Shown here: positions 11,300 through 25,000 of the stretch, in pieces | How the letters are laid out: each line of letters opens with the position of its first letter | Numbering within the stretch: position 1 is the stretch's first letter | From: Rhyacophila brunnea | Lineage: Eukaryota > Arthropoda > Insecta > Trichoptera > Rhyacophilidae | Assembly: GCA_022495005.1 (NCBI GenBank) | Contig: JAGYXB010001020.1 | Coordinates: 1,116,001-1,180,000 of the forward strand | Length of the DNA stretch: 64,000 bases | Reading direction: 5' to 3' | Notes under the pieces: model-generated | The model's database searches: none | Seen by the model: only the letters and a program-made list of their open reading frames with translations | Told to the model about the DNA's origin: nothing | Program-made: the position numbers and the translations under genes

Positions 11300-12661
11300 A
11301 AGGGGGGACATGCTCGTCGAAGGTCAAAATTGAGTTTTTATTGTATTTTCAAGCCATGATCCTGGACACTCCTTAAACGTTATAGATAATCTATTTATAT
11401 AATTTTGAAGCCTTATTATCCTTTATAGTTATTTTAAACATTTGATGACTGCATAAAGTATTTTTGTTACATACAATAGTATTCTTTTAAACCTCTCGCT
11501 CTAATGTTTTAGAATATAGTCATATTTCGGTACATAACTTTGCAGTGGTGTTAAGATTTTTTACGTTTATTAATTTTTAAACGCATTTATGAAACCATTA
11601 GTATAATTTATTACAAGATAATTTTTGTAAAATATTCACGATAAAAAAATTATATTGATAATCTCTGTGATCCCAAATTTGACAAGAATTAGGCATTTTA
11701 TTATTCAAAAAATCGGCAAGATTAACACATTTGAAAATGATTCTAAAGATATTTATTATAAGCTATGTCTTTGACCATTCAAGTGTGATAAAAATTTCAT
11801 GAATAATGATTGCTTTATAATAATAATTGACCTAAGAATAAGGTAGTGTTTTTTTGAAATACGCCATTTCTTTTGGCATTCCCCAGTGGTTAAGCTACAA
11901 CATGCGGCCATAGCCATAAATTGACAAATTAAAACAGAAGTAGGGAATAAAATGATGTTAACGCGCGTGTTTGAACATGTACGTAACCGATTTTTTTTAA
12001 CGGTACATGTTCAAACACGCGCGTTAACATCATTTTACTCCCTACTTCAATTATAGTTTGTCAATTATAATGCTAATATACTTTGAGGAAATGATAGAAA
12101 ATAATATTAAAAACACTACCTTATTCTTAGGTGAATAATTATTATAAATCAATTATTATTCATAAGATGTTTATCACACTTGAATGGTCAAAGACATAGC
12201 TTATAATAAATATCTTTAGAATCATCTTCAAATGTGTTAATCTTGCCGATTTTTTGAATAATAAAATGCCTAATTCTTGTCAAATTTGGGATCACAGAGA
12301 TTATCAATATAATTTTTTATCGTGAATATTTTACAAAAATTATCTCATAATAAATTATGCTAATGGTTTTATAAATGCGTTTAAAAATTAATAAATGTAA
12401 AAAATTTTAACACCACTGCACAGTTATGTACCGAAATATGACTATATTCTAAAACATTAGAGCGAGAGGTTTAAAAGAATACTATTTTATGTAACAAAAA
12501 TACTTTATGCAGTCATCAAATTTTTAAAATAATTATAAAGGATAATAAGGCTTCAAAATTATATAAATAGATTATCTACAACGTTTAAGGAGTGTCCAGG
12601 ATCATGGTTTGAAAATAAAATAAAAACTCAATTTTGACCTTCGACGAGCATGTCCCCCCTT
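11300..12661. repeat. 1.36-kb near-perfect foldback (inverted repeat)
   Basis: Two arms of about 680 bp face each other around a short loop near 11985-12002. The outer ends read AAGGGGGGACATGCTCGTCG and its exact complement; the inner ends read GTTAACGCGCGTGTTTGAAC and its complement. The arms match closely except for one block of 60-100 bp near the centre (about 11850-11910 against 12060-12110), where the sequences differ. There is no open frame of note. No convincing target duplication was seen. The right end lies 261 bp upstream of the first side-like exon. Confidence 0.9.
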
Positions 12662-12922
12662 AACATACAACCTTTCCTTTGACAACATAATATAATTCTC
12701 GTTTATAGAGAATCTTATTATCATGTTTTTGAAAAACGATAACCACGAATTTTCGAATCAAGCTACTTTCAAAAATTCTCGATCTCATTCTCTAATCGTG
12801 TAGGTTTTCACTGAATTATTCACTAAACATGGTCATTAGATTATAATATTAAATTGTATATATATAATATTGATTGATATTTTTGTTTAATATCGAATTA
12901 TTGTTTGTCTATTATTTTCCAG

Positions 12923-13077
12923 TGCCACCAATGTCCGTCGAAGTGGAGGTCAGAGAGGCTTTAAGAGCAGGTCATCGAGAACTGGTCACTTGCCGTGCGA
13001 AAGGCGCGAGGCCTCCAGCGACAATATCCTGGCTCCTGCAAGGTGCTCAACTACCCTCAAATTTATACCACCAAGAT
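12923..13077 (+). CDS. side-like exon A: first half of an Ig domain (probably Ig3)
   Basis: The acceptor TATTATTTTCCAG precedes the exon and the donor GTGAGT follows it. The first two bases complete a split codon; then 51 codons read as an Ig B-C strand region with the Ig cysteine and tryptophan in ELVTCRAKGARPPATISWLL. The exon ends in phase 0. The start of the ORF upstream of the acceptor (from 12874) is intron, not coding. Earlier exons are not visible in the window. Confidence 0.85.
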
Positions 13078-16000
13078 GTGAGTAACTTCGTCAAGCATAA
13101 TACCAACTATCTAATATAATTATAGTATATAATCGTCATATTATGTTATTGTGTTCACCCATCTTCACGAGCCTCTTTAAATTGGCTTCTTCCAGTGATG
13201 ATCACTGATCGTCGTTTCTTCAATGTTCGATGTGGCAAAAGGCTGCATATTTCACCTTCTTAACTCCTCGGCACTCTTTAAGTCATTGTCCTTGTTTTCT
13301 TTTGACCATGTTCGATCCTAATAAGACCATTATTGGCTCCACAAAGTAGAAGTTTGTATTAACCGATTTTTATTTTACAATAAATGGATGTCAGCCACTT
13401 GCTCAACCTATTAGGTCCATACTTTGTTTTTAATCATGTAATCATGTAATGTAGTCATGTAATTTGCCAGACCCAGGATTCGAACATGGTACCCACGTCA
13501 TTGTAAGCCGACGCAATCGTTAGCCATTAACAGGTGCCACCGTGTATGTTCATATTCGCCAAAACAGATTCGCAGTTGTATCGGTTTTGTTTGCTAGCAT
13601 TGAATTAGGCATTGTAGGAAACAATTCAAAATAATACTTCTGTTAATGAATGACTCTTGATGACAATATATACTTACTCTAGTAAAATCTTCACAGACAT
13701 TCGGCATGGAGTTTAATGTTGTCCCAACACCTTGCATTCGAATGGCGAGCTCTTTTTCTCTATTTATCAAATAGCTACGTGAAAACGTAAATTATGCTTT
13801 TACTCAATTACAAAAAATTTCGTATCGAAAGCATTTCCGTCAATATTTTCAAAATATCATAGAAATCACTGAATCAATGCATATGGAGCCATAAAAGTGA
13901 AATTAACAATACGATTAATAATAATAATGATTAAATTAGCTGAATACAAGATCTTTTATAGCTATTATCAGTGACGTCCCGTGGGGGTAGGCAGATTGAG
14001 CGTCGCTTGGGGGCGGCAGTTATTCGAAGGGCGGCAAATCAAGGAGAATCATCTGGTATCTATATATAGAAATGGCTACCTAAACTTAGTTATGACGGAA
14101 ATAGGTTTAACATAACTGTATTTTTTGTCGGGTTCGCGATGTGTAGTTTACTTCAGTTTACTTTGGACGTCACGTCCTTGGTGACCAGAAATGACACGTG
14201 CAGATTTGCGAATATATTTGAATTATATGTAGGTACATACTTAGTACCTAATTTAAAATGTATCCAAATATTATTGCCACTCACTCGTGAGTTTTGGAAG
14301 TTATCAGGTGTATTTTTAAATATATCGTCTATTGAAGCAGAGATGGTATTTAAATTAGATTTGGATGACATAGTTACCCACTGACTTTGCAACAAAAAAG
14401 GCCAGGAAAGTTTTTTTATTTTAATGGTTGAATGTTAATAGACTATTAATTATTAATAGTGCATTTATGATTAAAAGTAAGATATTGGAGTCAAAAGGAT
14501 GATAAAAAATACTCTATAAAAAATGGGGCTGCATTTTGGCGCTGCCTAGGGGCGGCATTTTGTCTAGGGACGTCACTGGCTATTATTTAACATTAAAATT
14601 TGAAAACATCTCATGCATATATCCACTACAAAAACCCGACGGCATTTGAACCTGTAACCGCTGGATTTGCGTTATAATTAAATTGCGGTTTCGTATGTTA
14701 AATTAAGGTAGGTATCAATCAGTTCCTTAATTACTAACCGACGTCACGGTTCACTCCATTATTTAGTTTTCATAACTAGACTATCTAATAATTTTAATAA
14801 ACTATTTATTTTATTTGACGAATAAAAGAAATAGTTTTGTTATGGAATCGGGATCGGGATGCCACATAAAGCACTCACATCACTACATAAACTATTTATT
14901 TTAATATCAATCATACAATAGTTACACTTTAAATTAAACTTCACAAATTATTATTAATGTTAAAGTAACTGAGTTACTTACAAGTATTAACAATTTATAA
15001 ATGTATAATATTTAATTCAATAATAATAATTACATTGGAGAAGTTGACGGTGTGATGGATAAATTGGAACTGATATTAGAGCTGATCGATATGAGAAATA
15101 TGGCGTTAAAGCCGCGTTGACACGGTCCAAGTAGACTTGTATAGGAATAATTAGTATGAAGATGTCTCATCTAAGTGACAGCTTCATACTATTTATTCCT
15201 ATCCAAGTAAACTTGGATGGCACCCGACCCAAGTACACTTGGACCGAGTGCCATCCAAGTGAACTCGTATGTGACATCTTCATACTAATTATTCCAATCC
15301 AAGCTACTTGGACCGCGTCCTACTCATCCAAGTTAACTTGGATATGAATAAATAGTATGAAGCTGTCATTTGGATCGTACTTGGACCGTGTCAACGCGGC
15401 TTAAATAGGAGTTTAGAAAGTACATATTAGGCTAACCTTTGTACTTGTTTTAATATTAGAGAAATGGAAAGTTTATAACATTTGATATATAATGTTATTG
15501 AAGTTAAACATGAATAGTATTGATAATAGGATATAATGGACAACATTGGCTAGACGAGCAAATAGAAAAGATAATTATGTTAGGCGTGTAAACATCAATT
15601 GATTCATCAGGGCTTCTCAATGTGTAAGATGTAAAATATTAAGTATAGGAGTAGGTACATAACAGTTTATTGTAGCTATTATCTTTGCAGAATTTTTTTC
15701 TAGGGACCCACTAATATATAACTACACGCTATGCGTTCATGCTACAAGAGTAGATAAGTTTTTTACGATGATTCATCATTATTTAGCCTATTTAGATGAA
15801 TAACCGCATACAATATAAATAGAAAATAGTAACCAAGGCAATGCGTCATATTACAAATGCCAGAATTTTCTTTTTTTTCTGCCAAAACAGAAAGTATTAT
15901 TAAATTAAAACCAAAATAAAACGAACTTTATCTACCTAGCATTGTTACACAAAAAGTCTGTATGTATTAATATTTCTATTATAGTAATTGAATCTCATTG

Positions 16001-19000
16001 TTATCCTAAATAGGTTTTCTCTTTGCGTAGGCGCATTGAAAAAATCAGTCTACCGCAAAGAGTGAATGAGTAAAATACGAGTACCTTCATAATACTTTAT
16101 TATTCCTTCTGATCTGCTAATGCAAAAGGAATAATATATTTTATTTTCCTTTACCACTCGCCCTTATTCAGACATACTTCTGAATATTTAAAATCATATA
16201 CACTAATAATATACAATACTGAGCTTTAAGCTCCATTCACTTACTGAACAAAACAACTGTACTGCACAACACCCTGGGGTGCCTTAAAGATTCTACAGGG
16301 ATTTATAAAACGAAATAAGTAATTATTTTGTGTCCTACTTTTCTTGTTTATCGTCCAACCCTGCCAGTGCTTTAGAAGCCTCACGATTATCCTGACTAGA
16401 TTTGGTTGATAGTCATTTATTATACCCCTTCACAAAAATGGATGGAAAAATATATAAGATGACATTATTATAATATACTGGAGTTAATATTAATTATTAG
16501 TGATTTTTTTTTAGTAGAGTATTGGTTACTATGCTCATGAACCACGATTTTTAATTCCGCAGTTTGGTCAAATTCGAGTCGTGAGAATTACTATCAACCA
16601 ATCACCGTAAAAGAATTCTCGTTTTGAGTTCACACTGTGAATGTCTATACATTCGTGCTATGGCAATAACTATTTTCTTATATATTTAAACACATAACAC
16701 TATGTAAAAAGGGGTTTGTTTATCGATTATAATAATTATTAGTCGATCTAGTTAAATGAAATAATAAACAGCAATCCGGGGCTCGAATTGAACCGAAGCG
16801 CACCGGAGCGCCGTTCCGGTTCATAAAGTCTCATGGAAAAATTAATTTGACCGTCTGAGCTAGATATATTATAAAAATCTAACACTTTTGTTTTTTCCAA
16901 AATACATATAAAATTAGATAACTATGTTAATATTTTCGTAAAATTATCGAACACTCCGGTTCGTAAAACTTTTCGTTTAAAGCGCTGCATGTATTAGGTA
17001 TGTTAGTTTAATTTTTATTTATGTATAGTACTTTTTTTCTGTATTATTACGTTTGATATTTGATCGATTATTGTATATAACAAAGATTCAACTTATTGTG
17101 ACGAGGTAAAATATCAATATAAGTTAGTAGTAATACCTATACAATAAGTAATTATCTTATGTTTAGAATCCTAGTAACGTATGATATGTAATTATAAATT
17201 GAATAAAAAAATGTTACCAATATAATAATATCGTAAAATAAAACCAGACAACAATGTAACTAACAAAACTGTTGTTTGTTATTTCTTTTAACTAGCATAT
17301 GATTTCACCAATATAATTATAAAATATGATATTATTAATCCAGTTGAGATTTAAATCTATGATAAAATATCGCATGTAAAATACTCAACTTTAATATTGT
17401 GTTCTTACAGGAGTCTGATTCTGGTGACATCAGCACATCCGTCTTGGAGATCGTGGTCGGACGAGAGCACAGGGGGCAGCAGTTGACCTGCCGAGCCATC
17501 CACCCCCTACTTCCATCGTCAGCCCCTCTAAATTCGATACTCACCCTGGATGTTTTGCGTAAGATCCTTCACAATACTCCACAATAGATGTAAATGATAA
17601 AACTTGGGTAATTAACTAATACAAAAGCTCAAAGAAAATAACGAGCAAAATAATATCGACAGTCAGTGTTGTCCCGTGGGGATAGGCAAGTGAGATAAAG
17701 CCGAAGGGTGGCACATTAAATAAATATTCAATTCTTAGTAATGTAAATACCACATATCATTTCAATGTTAAGTCTACATTTTAAATGTTGTTTGCATACA
17801 AATGCCCATTTTTTTCAAATTTCGTCGCGGATGAAAAACATGTGTAAATACACTGACAAACAAGCCTGCGGAAAATATTTCTTCTTTCGTCTTCATCTGC
17901 TCGAAGGTTGTCCACCATATTGCAGTAAATCTTCATGTCCTGAACCAGCATATCAGATCACCAACACTTTGGACATTGGAAAATGTATGGAAGTTACTTA
18001 GCTAATAGACGCTCATTCTGCCTACGCTTTGCCACCCTCTTCCTTGCTATATACCTCATCGTCATTTAGTAGTATTTTTTTGATTAAAGCATGAATTTTT
18101 TACGATCTGGACTGTCCAAACTTATTTTAATCTTATAACAATAGGTATGGGGAAAGTTTACAAATGATTTTATAATTTGTTTACAGGTAGGTGAGCGTAG
18201 GTATGTACTAGGTTTGATAGGTTTATTTGGCATATGACAAAAAATCAAATGAAAGACATGCTAATCTTTTACTCAAATTTTCACATAGTTAACACCAGTA
18301 AAAAAATATTATTTCAAGTTGTACTACTTATTTTAAAAAACAAAACGATACTACTATAGTATAAAGTATATCTAATAAGTACAGTACGCAATAAATATCC
18401 CAGCTTTATCTCTCCAGCGATCTCTGAATTCCTCCTCATAGTTGAAGATATTGAGAGACAGCCTTGTGACACACCCGTAACGACATATTTACAGGGTTGA
18501 TATTTCCGCTGACAAAGAGTTTTTCCAAATTATTGTTTTTCAATCTGGCTTTGTTACCAAAGAACAGCACAACTCATAGAACACAATAATCTGTTCTGTG
18601 ATAAAACTCTTTCGAGACAATTTCAATTTTATTTGCTAATGTTTTCTTTTTACTAAATTTATCTTAATTTCAATTATATTTATTTAGAAAACGTTAAAGG
18701 TCAAGTGATAATTTTCTCATAAGGTAATTAAATATAGTGTTTATGTAAATAGGTTCCAAGTTTCTTTTTTGACAGGGGTTTGTATGTTGCGTTGGGGCGC
18801 TACTGATCGGCAGCCTTTGAAAGACTAACTTACTTACCCCTGACAATAATGGGTAACTTCGAACAATGTAGCAATTTCGAAATTCCCCTTTGTTTTAAAT
18901 ATAATTTTCAGCGCCGAATGAAAAGTTTATGTTTTATTGAATAATAAAAAAATACGCGCGGCGCTGAATTTATGCAACCTGCTTAAGTTTAATGCCAGGG

Positions 19001-22000
19001 CGACCAAACTTTTCGACAAATTGTTGGGCTACTGCATAAAATTTGGGTATATTTACCTAATTGCTTTGTCGTTTGAGACTTTTTGACAAAAAAAAAACTC
19101 TGAACCAGAGCAACATGGCTCCATGATACCTACGCTTACACTCATCTGAAATAATTGGGTTAAATGGTCGTATGACAAAAAAATATCACCACTTTTGTAT
19201 ATAGATATTTTTCATCAGCTCCACAAGCGTTGATATGGATGCTGTTGGTTGTTTTTTTTTAATACCTTCACTTGATCACTCTCACAACTTCAATCTCACT
19301 GATATTAACCCTCTGCCTCTTTTTCCAGGCACATTACATACAAAATTTAACCTTTCGAGGGTTTCGGAGCCACAGCGAACAGAATGACCAAAGAAACCCA
19401 AAACACGACCAAGACTAGTTATAATTATATGCTCTATCCAGGACACCTCCAAGCAGCACATCTCGAAAACGTCAAGCATTTTTCTCTTCTTAAATATATA
19501 TTTTCAACACGGCCACCGAGCTGTCAAATGTTGTTGAGTAACACAGCTGTTAATACGTCTTAGAATTCTCACTTCATAACTTTGCACCCCGGCTCTAGAA
19601 TGACAATGATGTATAATATATGCTAAAAGTATTTTTTTTATATAAATTTTTCATTTATTTATTTATTCCTACATAATTTTATTCGGGGTAATCAAGCAAA
19701 GAGGCGTATTAGAGTAGTAAAAAGCTATCAAGCGTAAACTCTACTTGATTTTAATCGGATACATTTGGAATCAAGTATGACACAGTGCAGTGTGTTAATA
19801 ATAATTACTGTAGATAACCGTCTTGTTTATGGATTTGCTTGGAGTAATATCCGTGTTAGTTTTGAGCAATAAAAATAACACATGTGCTACCGTAATAACT
19901 ATTTAGAATAGCCCTGAAGATGCACTATCTCAGCACTATTTCGAGGTGTTGTAATACGTCACTCTGTTGAAGCAGATCTGCTCTGTCTGCGATCAAAATT
20001 TTCATTTTAGTAGTATTTATAGACAGTCTACAAAATAATGTTACTCGCAACCTCTATTCTCCGCATTAGCTCTGCAGCCTTATGTTGTAACTTGTGACAT
20101 GAAGTCACCCGACGAAATGACATAATTGTGACGTATGCTCAATACACGCATCGAGGCGAGCCGCCCAATGCACACGGCTCACCATAGATATTATTATGCT
20201 GAAACACTTATTTGTGTATGGGGACAATGAATAACGCCAGTATTAGAGTAGCGCTAATTTCTCGAAGACTATAATTGACTCACTCCGGTAGTACGTCACA
20301 ATGATGTAATATGTCGTCATGTCGCCGGGCGACTTCAACTCACAAGTTACAACATAAGGCCCCTGGCTCTGCCATTTTCAAATATTTTTTTTCTAATTCA
20401 TTTTTTTTTTACCTACTGTAAACATTACAAATTACAAATTTAAGACGTTCACAACATGACATTTAAAAACAAAGAAACAGTGTAAAGAATAAAAGAATAT
20501 AAATACAGTATCACAAAAACAGTATTAAAAGTAAAGTAATATAAAAATATAAATTATAAATCATGGAAGCATACCGAATGAGCTAAGTGGACCATATTTT
20601 AAGAAGTTATAAAACAACGTCCACATATAAGTACTCATCTCACGTAGATGGAATATATCAACATCCGAAGCGATTTGGTTGTTATTGCCCTCTCAATTGG
20701 CATCACCAATGGAAGGTTAGTTCTGCTCCTCGGGAGAACAAACAACTGATGCTCCCGATTTCTAAGATAGTTATCAAGGACACACAAGTCAATACTACCA
20801 AGAATAGCAGAATTCTCATTTACACCACGTATAAGTCGAAAAAAATACGTGGCCAAATATTGATATCTTCTAGCATTTTTGTAAGCATACCTAAGAGAAA
20901 GTCAGTTGGATAAAGCCACGGATAGTATCCATATAACCCCAAATAAAGGAGTCTCAAATTTTTTGTATCCTGATTGTGTAGTGGAACATTAGCAAATCTT
21001 AAATTATTAAGACAGAATATAGATGAAGATAGAATACATCCCCGTCTCACACCTTTCTAACTTTTAAAATTGTCGGAGAAAACTCGCCAACTCTGATCCT
21101 GGATAAACTCTGTGTGTATATGTGACCTATAAATACTTACTAGAATCTACTTGTATGCACACTACCTACCATTAAAATATATCAAACAAGAACATCTGAA
21201 AATATTTAGTCTTGGATACGTACGACGCAGTTTGAAATAATGTTTGTAGGTCATAATAACACCATTTCTACTACGTACCTACAAGTCTTAAACATATATG
21301 TACAAAAAAGAATATTCAGGTCATGTGGTTAATTTTATTAATTATGCAATGATTATACTTCAAGTAAGGGCTGATGCCCTCTGATGAACCAAACTTATTA
21401 GGTATCAATGATATATGAATCAAAAACTGCCACTAATCGATCTTGTACGTCGACAGTTTCACAAGCATCTTCTATACAATCTATTTCATTGTACAGAACA
21501 ATAATTGGGTATGTTTGAAAATACGGATAAGAGTGGATTCGTCAGATCATTAGTTGGTAACCTTTTCAGCAGATAATGAGTGTAGAAAATAGCTTATAAA
21601 TAATTGTTATTTAAACCTCTAAGGATACAGTCATATTAATAGTAAGAAACCGATTGAAATAATATTTATTTATTTATTTAGAAAAAGAGTATTACGGCAT
21701 TACAGCGATTGGCCAATGCGCCATAATACATAATAAATACAAATATATAAAAATATCTTAATTACAAATAACAACTAATATAACAAGAAAGTAGAAAAGA
21801 CAGCATGTGTAAATATTAAAGAAACATGATAATATAATATACATTTATAAATGTAACCTATTTAATACGTCCACAATCATTATATAGTTAATAAAAAACA
21901 AATCAACCGTTATGGTGCCATCAAATAAGTTAATTGCACGATACACAGCATCATGAAACATAACATCTGTCCTGCGACGAGGTATCTTGAAGACCGTAGA

Positions 22001-25000
22001 GCTACGAGTGACATTGGTGGGAACATGAAAATTAATATTTGCCAGTATATACGGATTGTAAATGAACCCACGAAGAAGTAAAAAGAAATGCTTTAAAATA
22101 ACAATCACTCTTCGGGTAGACAGGGATTGCATTGATAGCATACCCAGAAGAAAACGAGTCGGGAAATTCATTTTATTATCATTATCATAAGGAAAGAACC
22201 CGTATGTTCTTCAGTAAATAAAATCTAAGAAATCTATTATTCAGTAAAATCCAAATACTGTATACGTCATCACTGTTCCCTTAGCCTAATTATCCATATA
22301 TCTACTTTTAAACCTGAGGTGCAAGTTAGAATTGAACCAAGAGTAATCAGTCAGTAGAGAGGAAAGTTGTATTGTTTTTCAATGTTTTATTATATTGCAA
22401 TTTCCGAATTTTCCTTTTTTAGTTGGCTCGGTACAAAACGGTTTCAAAGAAATTTATTTTTCTCATTTTTTTATTCATATAAATTAAGTATGGCCAATGT
22501 GTGGGCCGCCGGTTGTCAATCCTGCTTTAGAAGTGTAAACAATTCGAGTTTAGAGCCAATTAAATAAGTCACACCGAGGGAACTCAGAAATTCTGTTCTG
22601 TGGTCACACCGATGATTTTTTTTATGTACCTATTCATTCTTCAATAATGCAGTAACTATAAAGTATACAAAGTAGGTACCTGACGGATATTAATATTTTT
22701 AAATCCTTGCATGTATCGTTTTCTCTTAATGTATCGTACGACGCGGTCGACTTTCGATGAACCCATTATGCTCGGTGGTTGATGAACATTACGAGAGTAT
22801 TGTTTCATATACGGTGCGTGTTTTGTTTGATTTGATAGCGGCCACCAAATTGATCATTCAATTAGCTCTATATAAATACCGCCAAATAACTGTCTAAGGA
22901 ATATTGTTTCTGCGGTTTCGACAATGTAATTAAAAAACGCAGTTCTATAGTAAACAATAGAATACAACGGAATTATTCTGATTTTGTGTGTGTGTTTTAT
23001 TACTTGTATTGGTTTAAGAGCTAGTGTTCATTTTATACCGGTTCGAAAAACTATATGCAGCTAATTCAAAGTAATGGGTAGGTACTCACTCAGTGGCATT
23101 TTTGGGGACTTAAGAACCCGAACCCCTGACAGATTTTAAACCCCTACGATAAAAAATAAAATGAAAACCATGAATTCTAACTTTCAACGTAGGTATTTAG
23201 TGACAATATCAATGGGGGTAGATACTTACTTATCTCTTTTCTAGAATCACAATCTGTAACTAAAAATAATTGTTATTGAAGATGTGTGATTGGTTTGAAC
23301 TGTTTCATGGCCCCTTTTAAATGTTCTGACGTATCGATTGCATCATCTTCGTCAAATAAAATCGCCGCTGTACTCATCTGACTAGTCCTAATCCTTTGTG
23401 CGATCCTAATAAGATCATATTATTATGGGCCTCCACAGAGTGGAGATTTGTATTCAAATATTTTTGTTTTGACGAGAAATGGATGTCAACCACTTGCTCA
23501 ACCTATTAGGTCCATACTCTGATATTGAAAAACAATATGAATACGTGTATTAAATAAGGCTCTAAGTACCAAAAAGTAGTATTGCCTGTAGTTACAAAAT
23601 ACCGAGTCATTGCAGTAAAATTTCATGAAGCAGACCTTTTGAAAAATGTTGTTTTACAGTGTGACGCCATTATAAATAAAACACGCCAACGGACTTACAA
23701 CGTCGACAGGTTTAATTATTTTGCTGTATTTTTTTGACTTGCTTGAGGCACTTAGACTATAGTTGAAGTTATTGGCGTTGGTATGTAGAACATTTTTCTA
23801 TAAAAATGTCAGTTTTTATTATTTTGGTACTTAGCGCCTTAATTAATACACGTATTCATATGTACTTGCCAGACCCAGGATTTGAACCTGGAACCCACGA
23901 CGCTATAGCCTGATGCTTGAGCCGCGCGGCCATTGAGCTTAAATATTGGGACCATACCTAAAAAGATTCTAGTGGGTCTATTCTATACTTATCGACCGTT
24001 AAAGTGATATATATTATCAAACTTAGGGTAATTTTGTATCAAAGTATTAGCACTTATTGTAACAATTACATTAAGTTGGTTGTATTGTTGCAATAAGTGC
24101 TATATTTTAACAGCAGCAAGAGAGACGCTGTTAAAACGTAATGCTTATTGCAACAATTACAACCAACGTATTGTAATTGTTACAATAAGTGCTAATACTT
24201 TGATACAAACCTACCCTAAGTTTGATAATATCTATCACTTTATCACTTTAGCGTCCGATAAGTACAGAATAGACCCACATATATACAAAAAGGATTTCAA
24301 GTTATACACATTTATATTTGTTTGTGAAAAAATTGTAAACGTAAACTAAATTTTAATAATAAATATGACCATAAAATATAATGTAATAATAACGTAACTG
24401 TGGACGTAAATATGTAACAAATTCACATTTTTTTACTATAATTGTAAGTTTATCTTCGACTTAAAATAAAAAATATTTTTCTTTTTCATGTTTTCAGATA
24501 CATATTTATTAATAACTACAGTTGAAATTGTAAATTATCAAAAAAATGTCTCAAATTGCAAGCTTCGTATTTTTCCGCTAGGTGTCTCTGGTAGGTAAAA
24601 GTCTCCCCACCTAAAAAAGACGCCGCTACATACTACACATTGCCAAAAACTTACCAAGTATAATAATATAAGAATGTAACCATTAAACACCACACTCAGT
24701 AATATCAAACGGCTTCAATCACACCCAACCTATACTTTCTTTCATAAACCACAAAAACGCAAGTCACCATTTCGGATTCTACTTGGACTTCTAAAATAAG
24801 AAAAAAACGAATTGTCATCGGTCAAGGTCACTTTCCCCCTATGTCCATGTAGATTGTATCTCAGATAAAGTCAATGTCATGCAATAACATTTTGTTTTTT
24901 ACTGTTTTAGTTCCACCCGACGTGAGTTTGCGTCTTGGAAGAGATTTGACATTTGAGAGCATCAAAGAAGGAGATTCGATTTACTTGGAATGCGCAGTCT

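Noticed and set aside
14139..14395. Overlapping 80-aa frames on both strands
   Set aside because: Inside a non-autonomous hAT element with no transposase motif.
18771..18845. Small inverted repeat GACAGGGG...CCCCTGAC as a MITE
   Set aside because: Only about 8 bp of clear pairing with no target duplication; too weak to call.
24080..24349. 89-aa plus-strand frame
   Set aside because: It runs through a palindromic MITE; the open frame is a by-product of the repeat.
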